This document shows positions 1 through 11,649 of a DNA stretch of 64,000 nucleotides, in pieces; the first letter of the stretch is position 1; each line of letters starts with the position of its first letter. A model generated the notes under the pieces. The model was not told the DNA's origin, ran no database searches, and was given only the letters and a program-made list of their open reading frames with translations. The translations under genes and the position numbers were made by a program. The stretch is from Micrasema longulum (Eukaryota > Arthropoda > Insecta > Trichoptera > Brachycentridae): contig JAGVSM010000443.1 in assembly GCA_022494885.1 (NCBI GenBank), positions 1-64,000 of the forward strand, in the 5' to 3' direction.

Positions 1-290
1 AAAGAAGAAGTATAAAAATTGGAAAATTGTTTCCAGGCGTTGCCTAGTAGGTGATTAGGTTCAGCCGGATGAATCTCACCCACGTGATAAAGGTTTCAGC
101 TCTTTCACTTCACAAAGTCAACAGATGGAAGAGTTGAGGAAATGTGGATGTTCAAACATGGACATGGTGAATGTTACACAGTGTGTAAAGTGGCCACTTA
201 AACCAGCCAATGACAGGTCATAAGCCCTGTAAATGCCTAGACTTCCATATTCCCTTCAAAAAAATTTCCCTCTCTGTTGAAATGAATTTA
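1..290 (+). repeat. Dispersed repeat R1, copy 1 (longest)
   Basis: This segment carries the hallmark GTGTAAAGTGGCCACTT followed by a stretch reading like 'ccagccaatgacaggtcat'. It returns in inverted orientation at 60425-60690 over almost its whole length, and in shorter form near 2400-2580, 20225-20330, 29700-29780, 37330-37490 and 63760-63820. No coding capacity is visible. It may be the 3' untranslated part of a LINE or a non-autonomous element. The family could not be named. Confidence 0.7.
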
Positions 291-584
291 AGTTATAATG
301 AACTGTTGAACGCGTTTGAAATGAATAATAATTTTAAAAACGTTCAAATACAGTGTACTTTTTTGTATGGAGGAATAAGCTGAGATAATAGGCTAGTTTC
401 ATCGTTCACTGAGAACGGACTGGGTGCTGGGCGCACTTCATAGATTTTTTTTGTAGGAAGATATCAACCGTGGTGATGATTTATAATAAATATTAATTTT
501 TTGATTTCTTTTCCCATAAATATAGTAACTATAAAACATTATTATCGGAAGTCAAATATAATGGTAAGCTGTGCATAATCGCCT

Positions 585-1050
585 TAAAACTCTCTTCTGT
601 TCCCTTGTTCGCCCGCATCTAGAGTATTCCTCTGTTATCTGGTCTCCATATTATGATGTTCACATAAAGAATATTGAATCAGTTTAACATCGATTTTTAA
701 GAAAGATAGGCTGGAGGTTGGGCTTATCGAGAGACCAATATACGTATAATGAGTTGGAAACTAGCTTAAATATATCTTCTCTTCAAGACCGTCGAAATAA
801 ATCCGACCTTCTAGTCCGATTTAAAATTCTCAACTAACTCTTTGATGCGCCTGAACTCCTGATCTCAATAAAATGAAATATCCCAACTAGAAACCTTACT
901 CTTTCATACCGATAACCATAGAACTAATTATGGTTTTCATTCCCCTATGCCCAGAATTCTTAGTTCTGCCAACAAACACCAGTTTTGATTTCTTTGATAA
1001 CAAGTTGTCTTCTTTCAAACGATCGCTGAATCAAATTCAATTATAACATT
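585..1050 (+). mobile_element. LINE reverse transcriptase C-terminal fragment, decayed
   Basis: Translation with several stops and frame breaks gives the thumb and C-terminal region of a CR1/Jockey-like LINE reverse transcriptase: a 'leYSSVIWSP'-like motif, then 'SLQDRR' and 'IPTR'-like motifs. The same motif order appears in the better preserved copies at 36440-37240 (minus) and 57950-58520. It is dead, as it has multiple in-frame stops. Confidence 0.6.
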
Positions 1051-1054
1051 ATTA

Positions 1055-1610
1055 TTCAACAATCATTCTTCCACATATAGATTACTGCTCAACAATATTA
1101 TTTTTAGCAAACGAAGGAAATTTAAATAAACTAGAAATTTTACAAAATAAAGCGATGAGAATAGTTCTTAAGAAAAATAAATATAGCAATGGAAAAAAAA
1201 TGAGAGATGAACTAAAATGGTTATCTGTGAGAAGGAGACTTAAATTTAATATGTTGATATTTATACATAAATTTTTTCACGATAAATTACCAAAATATTT
1301 TAAGGATAAAGTTGTCTTAAACAAAAATTGTCATGAATATGCTACTAGACAAAAGGATAAAATAAGACTACCATTATTGAAAAGAGCTACGTCGCAAAAT
1401 TGTTTGATGTATAAGGGTTTAAAATGTATGATGAGATGCCTGAATGTATGAAGAATGAAAAGTGTCTGAAAGAATTTAAAAATAAATGTATAAGTTACTG
1501 TAAGGAAATGTAAATATATATAGATGATGTAAATGTACATAATAGTTTAAATTAGTTTTAATAAAAGCTAACTTAAGAAATAAATAAAAAAAATAATAAA
1601 AAAATAAACA
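1055..1610 (+). mobile_element. LINE RT C-terminal fragment with A-rich tail
   Basis: An open stretch at 1155-1451 encodes 98 aa typical of the LINE RT C-terminus: 'LSVRRRLKFNMLIFIHK', then 'YATRQKDKIRLP'. Upstream frames add the usual 'phiDYCSTILFLANE' and 'LQNKAMR' motifs. After a frameshift the product continues to a stop near 1512. An A-rich tail at about 1580-1610 fits the 3' end of a 5'-truncated insertion. It is a different family from the fragment just upstream. Confidence 0.65.
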
Positions 1611-2039
1611 CCTCTCTCCCGCTTCCACTCCCACCAAGTCTACTATACCCCATTGTGTCTTTCTACTTTCCTTTATAATAATTTTCTATGCATAAAATAT
1701 GTCCTTAAAAATGCCCATTGGTCGTCTATATAAATAAATACATTTGGACGATTCGCCCCTGAAACCTACCTACTAACGTACTGGCATTTCTCAATGTTAA
1801 TATAAAATGTATGCCATTGCGTTTCTGCTCGGCGCATAGTACCTTCATGTTCCGCTCGATCGGGTTAGAAGTCTGTAATCAAGTATTGGCAACAGCCGAG
1901 TTTGCACAAGAGGAAGAAGAGTCGGCGAAACGTGTACATTAGAACATCCGAAGTAGGAAATAGTCCGAATCAATATTGTAATGAGTAAAAGTTGAAGGAT
2001 ACGCAGTCGATGACAATGGTGCATGATTACCTAGTCAAA

Positions 2040-2140
2040 CAAACAAAAAACAAACCGTCATGCCGTTTCCCCGTAGGGGTAGGCAGATAGGATAGAACGC
2101 CATATCATTTAGTCTTTCAGTTAAGTGCCGTAAATCGGCG
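2040..2140 (-). mobile_element. RTE-like LINE 3' end fragment
   Basis: The segment reads 'ccccgtaggggtaggcag'. It matches in reverse orientation the 3' flank of the RTE-like RT fragment at 59930-60050, which reads 'ctgcctacccctgcgg'. It is a short 5'-truncated piece. A 96-codon open stretch lies next to it on the minus strand (2407-2117) but was not recognised. Confidence 0.4.
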
Positions 2141-2399
2141 TTTATTACAGCTTGCCCAGCACATACCGCACACCGCATCCGAGGACATAGGTCTCCTCGG
2201 CGGTGCCCACGTACATCTGTAATCTGGTAGCCTTAGCATCTTTGTGCTGAATCCAGAAGTACATAATATGCACGTCATTGGATTGATAAAAGAGGGAAGT
2301 GAATTCTTCACTGACTGGGATTCAATTGACTGGACATCAATTCGCCGAAATGATTCTTCTTCTTTCTGTGCCATATCAGGTCTCCCCGACGCGACGTTG

Positions 2400-2580
2400 G
2401 CGATCACTCTAGAGTAGGCATTCCGAAAGAATTGAAAAAATATAGATGTTCAAATATAGGCAGAATGGTGAATGTTACACAGTGTGTAAAGTGGCCACTT
2501 AAATCAGCCATTGACAGGTCATAGGCCCTGTAGATGCCTAGACTTCTATATTAACTTCTCTTAAATTTTCTTCATCTCTG
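2400..2580 (+). repeat. Dispersed repeat R1, copy 2
   Basis: It contains 'ggcagaatggtgaatgtta', then GTGTAAAGTGGCCACTT, then 'ccattgacaggtcatagg'. This is collinear with 150-290 and 37340-37490. Confidence 0.65.
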
Positions 2581-2894
2581 TTGTAATATGTTAATATAAA
2601 TACGTAGCTCCCCGGGGAGTTGAATCCAGTCCTTGTCTACAAAAATTTGGACACACTCAAAATATTGTTAATTTAGAATATTTAGACCGGTTTATTTATT
2701 AATAGGAGGGAACAAAATTCACTCAGGAGGGAACACTCCTCTAGTGGAATGGAAGGCCCGTTGACTGCTGTAAGGAAGCCGGCTTCTCCTGAAGAGTTTT
2801 AAGTGGTTTCCTCTCCACATGAGCAAATGCTGAGAAGTTCCTGAAATTTATTTATTAATCCTTACGGATTATTACATTCATTTTACAAAAATAA

Positions 2895-3265
2895 TATACA
2901 GGTGTTCTTTAAACCCCGTCACATCCGAAACCACGATGATCGGTATGAGCAAGAAGGCATATTGGCACATTAAAATAAATTTTTAGAACGACTAAAATCT
3001 TAAAAAATAAAATATTTAGAAAAACCAAATGGTTGTTTACTTCTGCAGGGGAGAAACGAGGAGGGGGGAAGGGGAGTCTGATACACCATCAACCGCGCGA
3101 CCGCGCCCCCCTCGCTTCTCCCCTGCAGAAGTAAGCAACCATTTGTTTTTTTTAAATATTTTATTTTTTTAAATTTTCTTCGTTCTAAATATTTTTTTTA
3201 ATATGCTTATATGTCTTCTTATCCATACTGATCATCCTGGTTTCGGATGTGACAGGGTTAAAAAA
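2895..3265. mobile_element. Foldback MITE type I, copy 1
   Basis: The left end 'ggtgttctttaaaccc' with 'cacatccgaaaccacg' is mirrored at the right end by 'gtttcggatgtgac' and 'gtgtatat'. The inner arms mirror each other too: 'acttctgcaggggagaa' against 'ttctcccctgcagaagt'. The element is a nearly complete foldback of about 370 bp with a short GC-rich centre. It has no ORF, so it is non-autonomous. Related copies are at 7078-7445 and 20400-20632. Confidence 0.75.
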
Positions 3266-3289
3266 ACCGTGTATATCATTTTTTATTCA

Positions 3290-3830
3290 TACGCTGTTTT
3301 TAATAATAATATTTTTTACATCCTCTGAAAAGTTTGTCTGAGTCTGTTGTTTAGTTTTGTCTGGTAGTTTATTGTATAATTTCAGTCCCTGATTTACTAG
3401 TCTCGATCGTCCTCGTCTCGTTTTGGAATGTTGTATGTGATATTGTTCTGGTATTCTTGTATTACGTTTATAACAATTTTTGACAAGTTTTAGTTCTTGG
3501 TCTACAATGATATCAGTGGCTAACTTATAAATAAATTTTAAAGATTCTAGTTGAAAAAGTTTAATATTTGATTGTTTAGTTTTTAAAGGGGTTCTTAAAT
3601 TGGTGTTACATAAGGGAGATCATATACTAGCCCCAATATTTTAGTTTGCTGTCATTGTAGTCTGTTTATATCATTTTGGTTTCTTTTTCCCCATAGTAGT
3701 TGCATATAACATATTCTAGATTTGGCGTAGGCTTCATACATAAGACTTTTTTCAGTTTTTGGGGCAAAGTTTTCATTTTTTTGCGAGAGACTGACAGAAA
3801 AACAATGTTCAAAAACCTATTTATCAAATT
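3290..3830 (-). mobile_element. LINE RT C-terminal fragment, same family as 60795-61755
   Basis: Minus-strand translation gives 'LMYEAYAKSRICYM', then 'NQNDINRLQ', 'QQTK', 'YDLPYVT', and near the C-terminus 'GLKLYNKLPDKTK'. These align motif by motif with the 205-codon open stretch at 61062-61679. Two or three in-frame stops are present. Confidence 0.6.
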
Positions 3831-4134
3831 TCTCTAACACCGTATATTCTCTTAATCCGTCTAGTGATTTGAACTTATCTTGTAAAATTCCGATAAAATT
3901 GTGAGATTTTCAAATTAATTATTACTTTAAGGACATCAAGATAAAAAGCGCGTACTAAAGCGATTACGTAATATAATATAATTACATAATACGTCAATTT
4001 GTCAAACCAGACGGTATAATATTTCAAGGTTGAGGCTTCTGATTTTTCTATCATTTATTCCATTTTCATCGCATGTTCTCTCTCTCAACTTTCGATAGCA
4101 TCTTGGAAATGAGAAGGCTATTATTTTAGGTTGT

Positions 4135-5205
4135 TCAAAAAGAAGTTTCGTATTTTATCGCAAGATGGGGTTGAACTTAATTTGCTCTGGCAACACTGTA
4201 CCGATTTTGACAAACTGGAGCCTTATGCTGGAAAGACGTGACATTTTGTCACCCACTCGACATTAGTCGATTGGGCATCTCGATTGCTTTGTCATAATGC
4301 TATTCTTGAAAACCCTCCGACAATTTAATTACAAAGATGAATGAGAAAGTGGCAACACTAACAAATCCGTATTTATCTATGGCTCTCCTGCCATATGAGA
4401 CACTGCAACATTTATAACTATTATTTGCCTTTGACATAACACATGTCTACATGTTATTATAAATATTTCATATGCATTTAATGGATTTTAAAAACATTGT
4501 ATAATATACGAGTATATCTCAAATACGACGAGCAATAAAATAATTTAAAAATCATGTTTCTAGTGAAACCTCATTTGAAAATGGATTAAAAATAAGTACA
4601 GTTATATTTGTTTCACATTTGTTGATACGCCATCATTATAATATTGATAAGTGTTGTAAATTTTAAGTTAAATACAACAAAAATACATAATCGTCATTCA
4701 AACATGAATGCCGAGCTTTTTACAAGAAGGAAGTTTGACAGCTAAAGTTACGATGTCGCATTCGATTGTCAATGTCGAGTGCTTTGGGGCACTCGAAATA
4801 AAGTCGATTGGTTTTCAATCGTATGGGTGGTTCAAGAATGCTATCACTCGTCGAATTACGGAAGTCGCATACGATTCTAAAGACGAATGAGTCTAGCATA
4901 AGGCCCCAGGCTCGCGTTAGAAAGGTGACATTTCTAAGAATATTTTTATGAAAATAAAGCTTCGTTTTGATAAATCCTGTAAAAGTTATTCCATTTTGAA
5001 AATTAATGTGTCGAGCGAGGAAATTCGTGGTATTTTGGAGTTTTACTTCCTGGAGCTTATGCTATAAAGATGTGACATTTTGTCACCCACTCGACAATAG
5101 TCGATTGGGCATCTCAATTGCTTTGTCATAATGCTATTCTTGAAAATACTCCTACAATTGAATTACAACCGCGAACGAGAAAGTGGCAACACTGACAATT
5201 CTTAT
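4135..5205. repeat. Complex repeat: direct and inverted copies of a ~140 bp unit
   Basis: The unit containing 'ttttgtcacccactcgaca' and 'cgattgggcatctc' occurs at about 4218-4356 and again at 5053-5203 in the same orientation, both ending in 'gagaaagtggcaacact'. A diverged inverted relative lies at about 4810-4910 ('ttcaagaatgctatcactcg'). This looks like a foldback element with one arm duplicated. The 60-codon open stretch at 4708-4890 falls inside the repeat and is not considered a gene. Confidence 0.5.
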
Positions 5206-5212
5206 TATTTAC

Positions 5213-5350
5213 TCAAATATTTAAATTTTCAGACCATTTCATAAAAAACTTATGTTGGAAAAATGGAAATCGAATTATGGTAGAGTTGGATTTAAACTTC
5301 GGCCCGTGAGTCCACGAACGGGACCACAACTCGGTTTTTCCAACACATCT
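5213..5350 (-). mobile_element. SINE-B, diverged copy
   Basis: It resembles 5600-5735 but is worn: 'ggcccgtgagtccacgaacg' and 'gggaccacaactcgg' correspond to the tRNA-like head of SINE-B. The orientation is minus. Confidence 0.45.
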
Positions 5351-5424
5351 ACTGCTATTCAGAATGCCGAGAAGATAAAAACCTAAGTACTGGTATGTTG
5401 CGAAGAGCTGGCGCGAACAATCAT

Positions 5425-5901
5425 CATCATAATATTTTTTACAATCATCATCATCATTTTCTTTCAGCACCTAATGGTGCATATGGCACTGCATTGGTGC
5501 ACCAATCGCAGCGTATCTTGGTAAAAAAAATAGTTACAATAAATTGTCTTTTTTTTTTTGTAAAAATAAATATTTGCGTTCTTAATATTTAATTTTGAGG
5601 TCCATTTTCAACGAGTTGTAAATAACTCACTATTAGAAAATGGGAATCAAGTTGGGGTAGAGTGGGATTCGAACCACAGACCTTTGGTCCGTGAGTCCGA
5701 GACACTAGCCGCAGGACCACAATCCGATTCAAAGTAAGATGATCAGTCTTACGTGTCAGGTGTCATTCCAGGTACTATTAAATATTCTAGTGTGAAAACA
5801 CCCTTTTAAATAAATATTTCATATCAACCATGTCGGGAATCGAATCCGAGACCTCTTGCATGGTAGGCAAACGTGCTGACCACTACACCACGAGGCCGGC
5901 A
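5425..5901 (-). mobile_element. SINE-A (tRNA-Gly-like head), interrupted by SINE-B
   Basis: The right end, read on the minus strand, is tRNA-like. It has an A-box-like 'tggtcagcacgtttgcctac', an anticodon-loop region around 'CTACCAT' and a B-box-like 'ggattcgattcccg'. The left end is the body ('cacctaatggtgcatatggc') ending in a (CAT)n run. The body stops at about 5529 and resumes at about 5736 ('aagtaagatgatcag'). An intact copy (45697-45963) runs straight through that point, so 5530-5737 is an insertion. Confidence 0.7.
5530..5737 (-). mobile_element. SINE-B inserted inside SINE-A
   Basis: The minus strand starts with a tRNA-like head that includes the B-box word GGTTCGAATCC and 'gtgtctcggactcacgg'. 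It runs through a body ('gagttatttacaactcgttg') to an A-rich end (poly-T on the + strand at about 5550). The complete copy at 47839-48042 has the same layout, about 200 bp with a long poly-A tail. It is a Pol III-type retroposon. Confidence 0.7.
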
Positions 5902-6690
5902 ATATTAACGCTTGTGTAGTATCTGTGAAAGAGCGCATGGTATGACATCGAACGCCATACGCATTATGAAAATAATCTGTCTCTCTCGCGCTCAGACGCG
6001 CTTATGAGCGTGACAGAGACAATTATTGCTTTGTTTGTTGCTATTGATTTGGTAATAAAATATACACAGGGTATTCCTGCGTTCGTCTGAATTTCGCTGC
6101 GATTTTTAATAGCAAAAATAAAATAATTTATATTCAATGTATGGGTATTTAGCTGTGGTTTAAAAACTATGGTATATAATAATAAACTCTCTCATTTAAT
6201 CTAGTCACGTATGCACATGTTGATTATCTAGTGCTGGCGCGTTCGCAAAACTTACAGACACAGACACAATGAAGATTTTAAAAACCTTAATGTTAAATAT
6301 TAGTCAAATGCGCTATCGTTTTAAAATCCTCTCAACAAACATCAGTTAACAAAATGTCATATAATATTTTTATTTTTTTAAAGTACATTTTTTATCAAAT
6401 ATTTTGTGTTCATTACAATAATAATGAACATAGGGCAAATAAAATGTAGAGTAAAAGTTATCTTGGAGAAAAAAAAAATATATATATATATACACTATTT
6501 GATAAACAATAAATCTCATTTACACACTAAAAATATAACTTGTGATAAGAATTTAAATTATATTTAATTAATTTTTATTAAAATATTATAAACACGAAAT
6601 ATTCAAAAAATTTACTTGTGTAAAAATAAACTAATATTTTAATTAAATTTTCTTAACCCACTGTTTTTTTTTTCATACACACAGCCCATG
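5902..6690. other. AT-rich stretch without recognised gene
   Basis: No coding motif or repeat relationship was seen except a (TA)n microsatellite at about 6478-6492. Confidence 0.4.
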
Positions 6691-6694
6691 AGTT

Positions 6695-6835
6695 TCACTC
6701 AGTTTACCCTGAAGATGGCTCCTGCAATGGTAGTCGAAACGTCGGGACAAATCTAACACACACGGTATCACCCAAAAAAGAAACATATTAATAACAGTGA
6801 CCGTGAAAACCTTTGCACCTATTCATCCTCATTTA
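6695..6835 (+). mobile_element. Penelope-like terminal fragment
   Basis: It contains 'ctgaagatggctcctgcaat' followed by 'cgaaacgtcggg' and 'ggtatcacccaaaaaag'. The same block occurs at 39958-40045 and inverted at 39742-39810. Short 'gaagatg...gaaacgtcg' blocks are typical of the terminal repeats of Penelope-like elements. No RT or GIY-YIG coding remains here. Confidence 0.45.
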
Positions 6836-7077
6836 ATCTACCCACTTATGTTAGAGACTGAAATGTCACTATCTAAATATTTAAATTGTTTATTTATCCT
6901 TTTTCTTTCCTTCCCATCCCCTCTCCTCTCTTCATAGTATAGTGTTAATGTTTATAATTTTTTTTTTTTAATCTTCGTCTTTAATTTTTGTATAAAATTG
7001 CAAGATTCAATATGTCTATATGTCTGGGTAGGTAGGATGAAATTGCCTTAAGGCAATATGCTCGCCATTATATGTAT

Positions 7078-7445
7078 ATACAGGGTGTTCATTAAACCTT
7101 GTCACATCCAAAACCACGATCATCAGTATGAGCAAGAAGACATATTGTCACATAAAAATTTTTTTTTAGAACAAATAAAATTTAAAAAAACAAAATGTCA
7201 AAAAAAACAAAAGGTTGCTTACTTCTGCAGGGGAGAAACGAAGGGGGAGGGGGGAGACTGATATGCCGACAACCGCTCCCCTCGCTTCTCCCCTGCAGAA
7301 TTAAGCAACCGTTTTTTTTTTTAAATATTTTACTTTAAAAAAAATTCTTTGTTCTAAATATTTTTTTAATATGCTTAAATGTCTTCTTGTCCGTACTGAT
7401 CATCGTGGTTTCGGATGTGACAGGATTTAAAGAACACCCTGTATA
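7078..7445. mobile_element. Foldback MITE type I, copy 2 (best preserved)
   Basis: The ends are exact inverted partners: 'tacagggtgttc' on the left and 'gaacaccctgta' on the right. The arms continue inward through 'cacatccaaaaccacgatca' and 'acttctgcaggggagaa' with their reverse complements. The centre is a G-rich/C-rich stretch of about 50 bp. TATA lies outside both ends, consistent with a TA-type target duplication. A 67-codon open stretch at 7058-7261 runs into it and is a shadow. Confidence 0.8.
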
Positions 7446-7475
7446 TTGTATATGAATATATGAATAAACCCTCTA

Positions 7476-7720
7476 AAGCTAGGGTTTCCTAGGACAGCGG
7501 TGCCCGTATTTTAACGGCCGTAGTGAACAGTGATGCAGTGGACAGCCGTCGTAACGGTGACTAGAGTGTGGTTTCCTAGGAAAACGGTGTTATCAACACC
7601 ATTTAACACCGTTTCCCTAGGAAACCACTCTCTAGTCGACGTTACGACGGCTGTCCTCTGCATCACCGTTCACTACGGCCGTTAAAATACGGGCACCGCT
7701 GTCCTAGGAAACCCTAGCTT
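7476..7720. mobile_element. Near-perfect 245 bp palindromic element (foldback type II)
   Basis: The left arm begins 'agctagggtttcctaggaca' and the right arm ends with its reverse complement. The two arms pair almost without mismatch to a centre near 7598 ('gttatcaacacc'). TAA flanks both sides, suggesting a 3 bp target duplication. A diverged relative is at 32656-32912 and a half copy at 24297-24370. Confidence 0.8.
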
Positions 7721-8229
7721 AACCCGACAAAGATTTTTTTCAAAGATAGCATATTTGATTAAAATTTGATATAACCTTTTAAACCACCATCCTGTAGATT
7801 TTTAATGCGTTTGCGAGTTTTGTAAACGCGCCAGCTCCTGTTAATCGATCTGTAATATGTTATAACGAAATGATGTATGACATTTAGAAAGATAATGATT
7901 TATCAAGCGTCTAAAGTCCAAACAATATAATACACAGAAAAATAAAAACATTTTTATCTTATTCAAGTGATCCGTAAAGTTTGGATTTGCGTTCATTAAG
8001 TCTTATCTATTTTCATAAATCTGTTTTTTTTTTGGTTAGGTTTAAACACCGCATTTTACACGAAACGAGCTGAACCCGGCAATGCTTTACTATTGCAAGA
8101 TTTGAGTAGAGTATTTTGAGGAAAGTCTATATAAAATATTTAAGGTTCATACATTATTTTATTTTATTTTATTTTTATAAACATAAACGGCAAACCTGTC
8201 TTTTACAAACATTAATAATATTAACATAT

Positions 8230-8640
8230 TTGGCTTAATATATTTTTTTTTTTAAACGTGAATTACCTTATACCCGAGATTTATAAAAAAAAAAAAACTA
8301 AAAATTATACAGCATTATTAGACACTCTTTATAAAATAAATACTATTATACAAATTTATAAAGAAGAAAAAATAAAAGAATTTGAGATGAATAAGTCACT
8401 CAGATGCCAACATAATATTAAAATTCCTAAATTCCAAACAAGTCATGGTCAAAATAGCTTTGTCTTCAAAGGTGTAAAAAATTATAACAATCTTCCAAAT
8501 GAACTAAAAACTATTAAAAATAATATATCAATATATTTAAAGTTGATCTAAAGAAAACATATTTAAATCAACTTTAAATATATTTAAAGTTGATCTAAAG
8601 AATTTTTTTGAACACGCGTAAACACAACATTAAATTTTAA
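8230..8640 (+). mobile_element. LINE RT C-terminal fragment
   Basis: The open stretch 8258-8551 encodes 'HNIKIPKFQTSHGQNSFVFK', then 'YNNLPNELKTIKNN'. This is the classical LINE RT C-terminus (TRxxxxLxxP ... WNxLPxxLR). Just downstream, 'atatttaaagttgatctaaa' is repeated twice, once inverted (8529-8605), forming a small hairpin/tandem block. Confidence 0.55.
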
Positions 8641-8744
8641 TTAGTATGAATGTATTACTGTTTTATGTTTTTTCTTTATATATCCTTTGTTTTAATTTTT
8701 CGTTTTCATGTACTCGTATTTAAAATTATTTAAACTGCTATAAA

Positions 8745-9060
8745 TAAACAACTAAAACAGTGTACGTCACTCTCCAAGCTTGTGCTTGTTGCAAGAGTAA
8801 GTTTCTTTTTTGGAGAGTTACAGTGATAACATTTACTAGATGTGTAAAAGTAGATATGTTTAGAATTTTACAAAAACATGTACTTTTTATGAAATTTATT
8901 AATAAAATTATATTTTTTAAATATTTGGAATTTATTTTTGATAGTTTTAAACTTCTACTGAATGTGTTATATAATTTTTAGGTTAAATTTTTGTTTCTAA
9001 ATCTAAGTATTGTATATTTAAAAAAAATAATTAAACTAAATATGTTTATAATTTCATTTA
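8745..9060 (+). repeat. Dispersed repeat, inverted partner at 18655-18850
   Basis: It contains 'cactctccaagcttgtgctt', 'acatttactagatgtgtaaa' and 'taagtattgtatattta'. All three recur in reverse complement and reverse order at 18655-18850. No coding was recognised. It may be part of a Penelope-like element, since a 'gttcgggtaatcagtataac'-like block follows at about 9120. Confidence 0.5.
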
Positions 9061-9369
9061 TTTAAAATAAAACACTTTGTAAATTTACCACACAAGAGTT
9101 TAATACATTAAAACACGACTAGTTTCGGGTAATCAGTATAACCCATCCTCAGGTGTAAATATAAACTAAACTAAATTATGTACATACACAGATTGACCTT
9201 AAATTTTAAAAATAATTTAACAGTGAGAAAAGTAGATGGATTTTTAAAAATAACTTTTATAATTATTTTTTGTATTTTTTCAACCGGTAAAATATTTGTT
9301 TTAAAAGCACCATACAATATTAATTTATCATGCATACAATATTTTTTTATTTAATTCATACAATACCAT

Positions 9370-9640
9370 TTATTGTTTAAGAATGTTTTTGAGTAAATTT
9401 TCTGATTTTTCTCTACCTAAACCCTTTTACGAATTTATTTCATTGAATCCGGGTCATGGTTTCGCAATGTTCTGGTAACATATTGAATATTTTGGGGCCC
9501 AGAAAACTGAAATTTCTTTGCCCGAATTCAGAGTTTGTGGTAGACCCCATGACCCATCCTCTAATAGATCCATATTATCCGCAGAAGCCGTGTTCAGCAA
9601 GCGAATCGCACAATTAATGGGTGAATTCTGACTTTAAAAT
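9370..9640 (-). mobile_element. LINE C-terminal fragment
   Basis: In reverse complement this matches the open stretch at 60090-60350. Shared motifs are '[19 protein letters not shown]' and the following 'PEHC'. Stops are present. Confidence 0.55.
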
Positions 9641-10297
9641 GTCTTGAATTTAATATTATTTTAGAATTATCACATATCTAGTAAAAAGAAATAAATGGGT
9701 AGAAATGATAAGGAATTTAATGAAAGAATCTGATTGAGATCCACAAAAAACAAATGCTGTTTGTAAACATTCAAAAACAAACTTTTTTCTATACACAAAA
9801 AAACAACATCTTTCCATTTTTTTGTAAATGGATTCTCCTGGAATGCAACCCTGTTAGATCGATGAATAATACATTTATGCTCCTTACTTATTTTTTACTA
9901 TTAGATTGAAGATTTTAATATCTACGAACACGCACAGCGCAACGATCTATATTTCTCTGATAACCATACGCAAATCGGTTAAGCCGTTTAGGAGGAGTTC
10001 AGTGACATCACACGTACAGAGGAATTATATATATATTTATATATATATAAAGATATGTATTTCATTGCTATGAAATTATTCTTTTTTGAATACTCTGTTT
10101 TATCTCTGATGTATATTGTAAAAAAAAAAACAAAAAATAATAGTAAAATATTTTTTTAAGTGCATAAGTACCTTAATCCCGGGAAAAAATACGTTTGTAT
10201 AAAGAAAAATCAAATCGCGTTTCCTCCAAACCACAAACATTTGGACATTGCTTAAAATATTGTTGAAATTATGTTTCCCATTATTAGCGAAAATCAC

Positions 10298-10838
10298 TAT
10301 AGTCTTTAAAATATAGCTTGATTAGAATGACAGCTGTTAAACTAATTTCATTAGTGATGGGAAATTACTGATCACCGATCAAATCGATTTTATCAGTTAT
10401 TTCATGCAATCATGAACTTCTGTTTCCGAAAATTGATATAAAAACGCAAAAACAAGCCTATTATATCGTGTCTAACACAATTATTCACCAAAAAAATTAG
10501 ACATTTATACTTTTTTCATGAACAACATCAAATGAATTATTTTTTTCTTCGATCAATTTGTCCCATCTCTAACGTTTTTGCAAAATGATGTAACCTTGTA
10601 AGAACGTCGCTAATAATTAGGCTTATTTTAGTTTTCTTTTAGTTTTAAAGCTGATTTTATAAATTAATGTTGATTTATGTTTCAAGCATTGTAATAAAAA
10701 AATAAATGAACACGCCAGATACAAATGATTTTTAGTGTGTCAATATAAATAACTCCTTTGACGTTACTACAAAGTTATGTCGTCAATTTTTCTAACAACT
10801 GTCATTCTAATCATGTTACATTTTAAAGACTATACCTG
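10298..10838. mobile_element. MITE type III, copy 1 (TA target site)
   Basis: About 35 bp terminal inverted repeats: 'atagtctttaaaatatagct' at the left and 'acattttaaagactat' at the right. The flanking dinucleotide is TA on both sides. The interior ('gtgatgggaaattactgatc', 'gatcaatttgtcccatct') is also partly self-complementary. A second full copy is at 44670-45247. No transposase is present, so it is a non-autonomous Tc1/mariner-type element by its TA target. Confidence 0.75.
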
Positions 10839-11649
10839 TCTACATTTCTTTTCATTTTCAAAAATGACAATATCGCACTACCTGCCAACGTTTCAGACCG
10901 CAATCTAGCGTTCATCATCAAAGCTGATGTCTCAGAAATCAAGATAAAATAAATAGTTGCAACATCAAGAGATGACTTTGTTTCCTGGGTTATTTGTAAT
11001 GGTGTCCATTTTATACACCGCACCGCCGCAATCCTTTCGAAATTTTATCATTAGCATAGAAACGTAAAACTATTTCCTTGTGTCAATATATGAATAAATT
11101 ATAAAATGGAATAAATATATTAAAAATTACAAATCTAGCATACTAAGCAAATCATGTAAGAGCGAAGTTGTTTTTTTGACAATTTTCATATAAATATAAA
11201 TCGTAGGTAATAAAATTATAATATAAAAAATGTGAAAACCAAAATAAGCATTTCTGCACGTTTCCACTTTTCAGCTGATTTGCAAAAAAAACAACTATTA
11301 AGTAGGTACCTATTTTGCTATCTGCTAACTGTCATAGATCGTGTCAAATTAATGGCGTAAGCTAATACGATGTATTTGTACATTTTAATTGTTACGAACT
11401 AGCAAAATCCACCAAATAAATCATTTAGCCTTGCATGCACCTGGTTTTACTGGAAACGCAATCTAACCAGATTCTATTGACACGAATATATTTTTCCTTC
11501 AAAAAATATACACACACGAAACCAGGCGATATGGCCTTGCCTTGAAACGTTTAAATCACAAAAAGTGGAAGCAATATAGGCTGATTGATCATGCTGGGAA
11601 ACTGCCGTCATCCTAATAGCCAAACAAAAGAAAATTGGCGTGTAAACAG

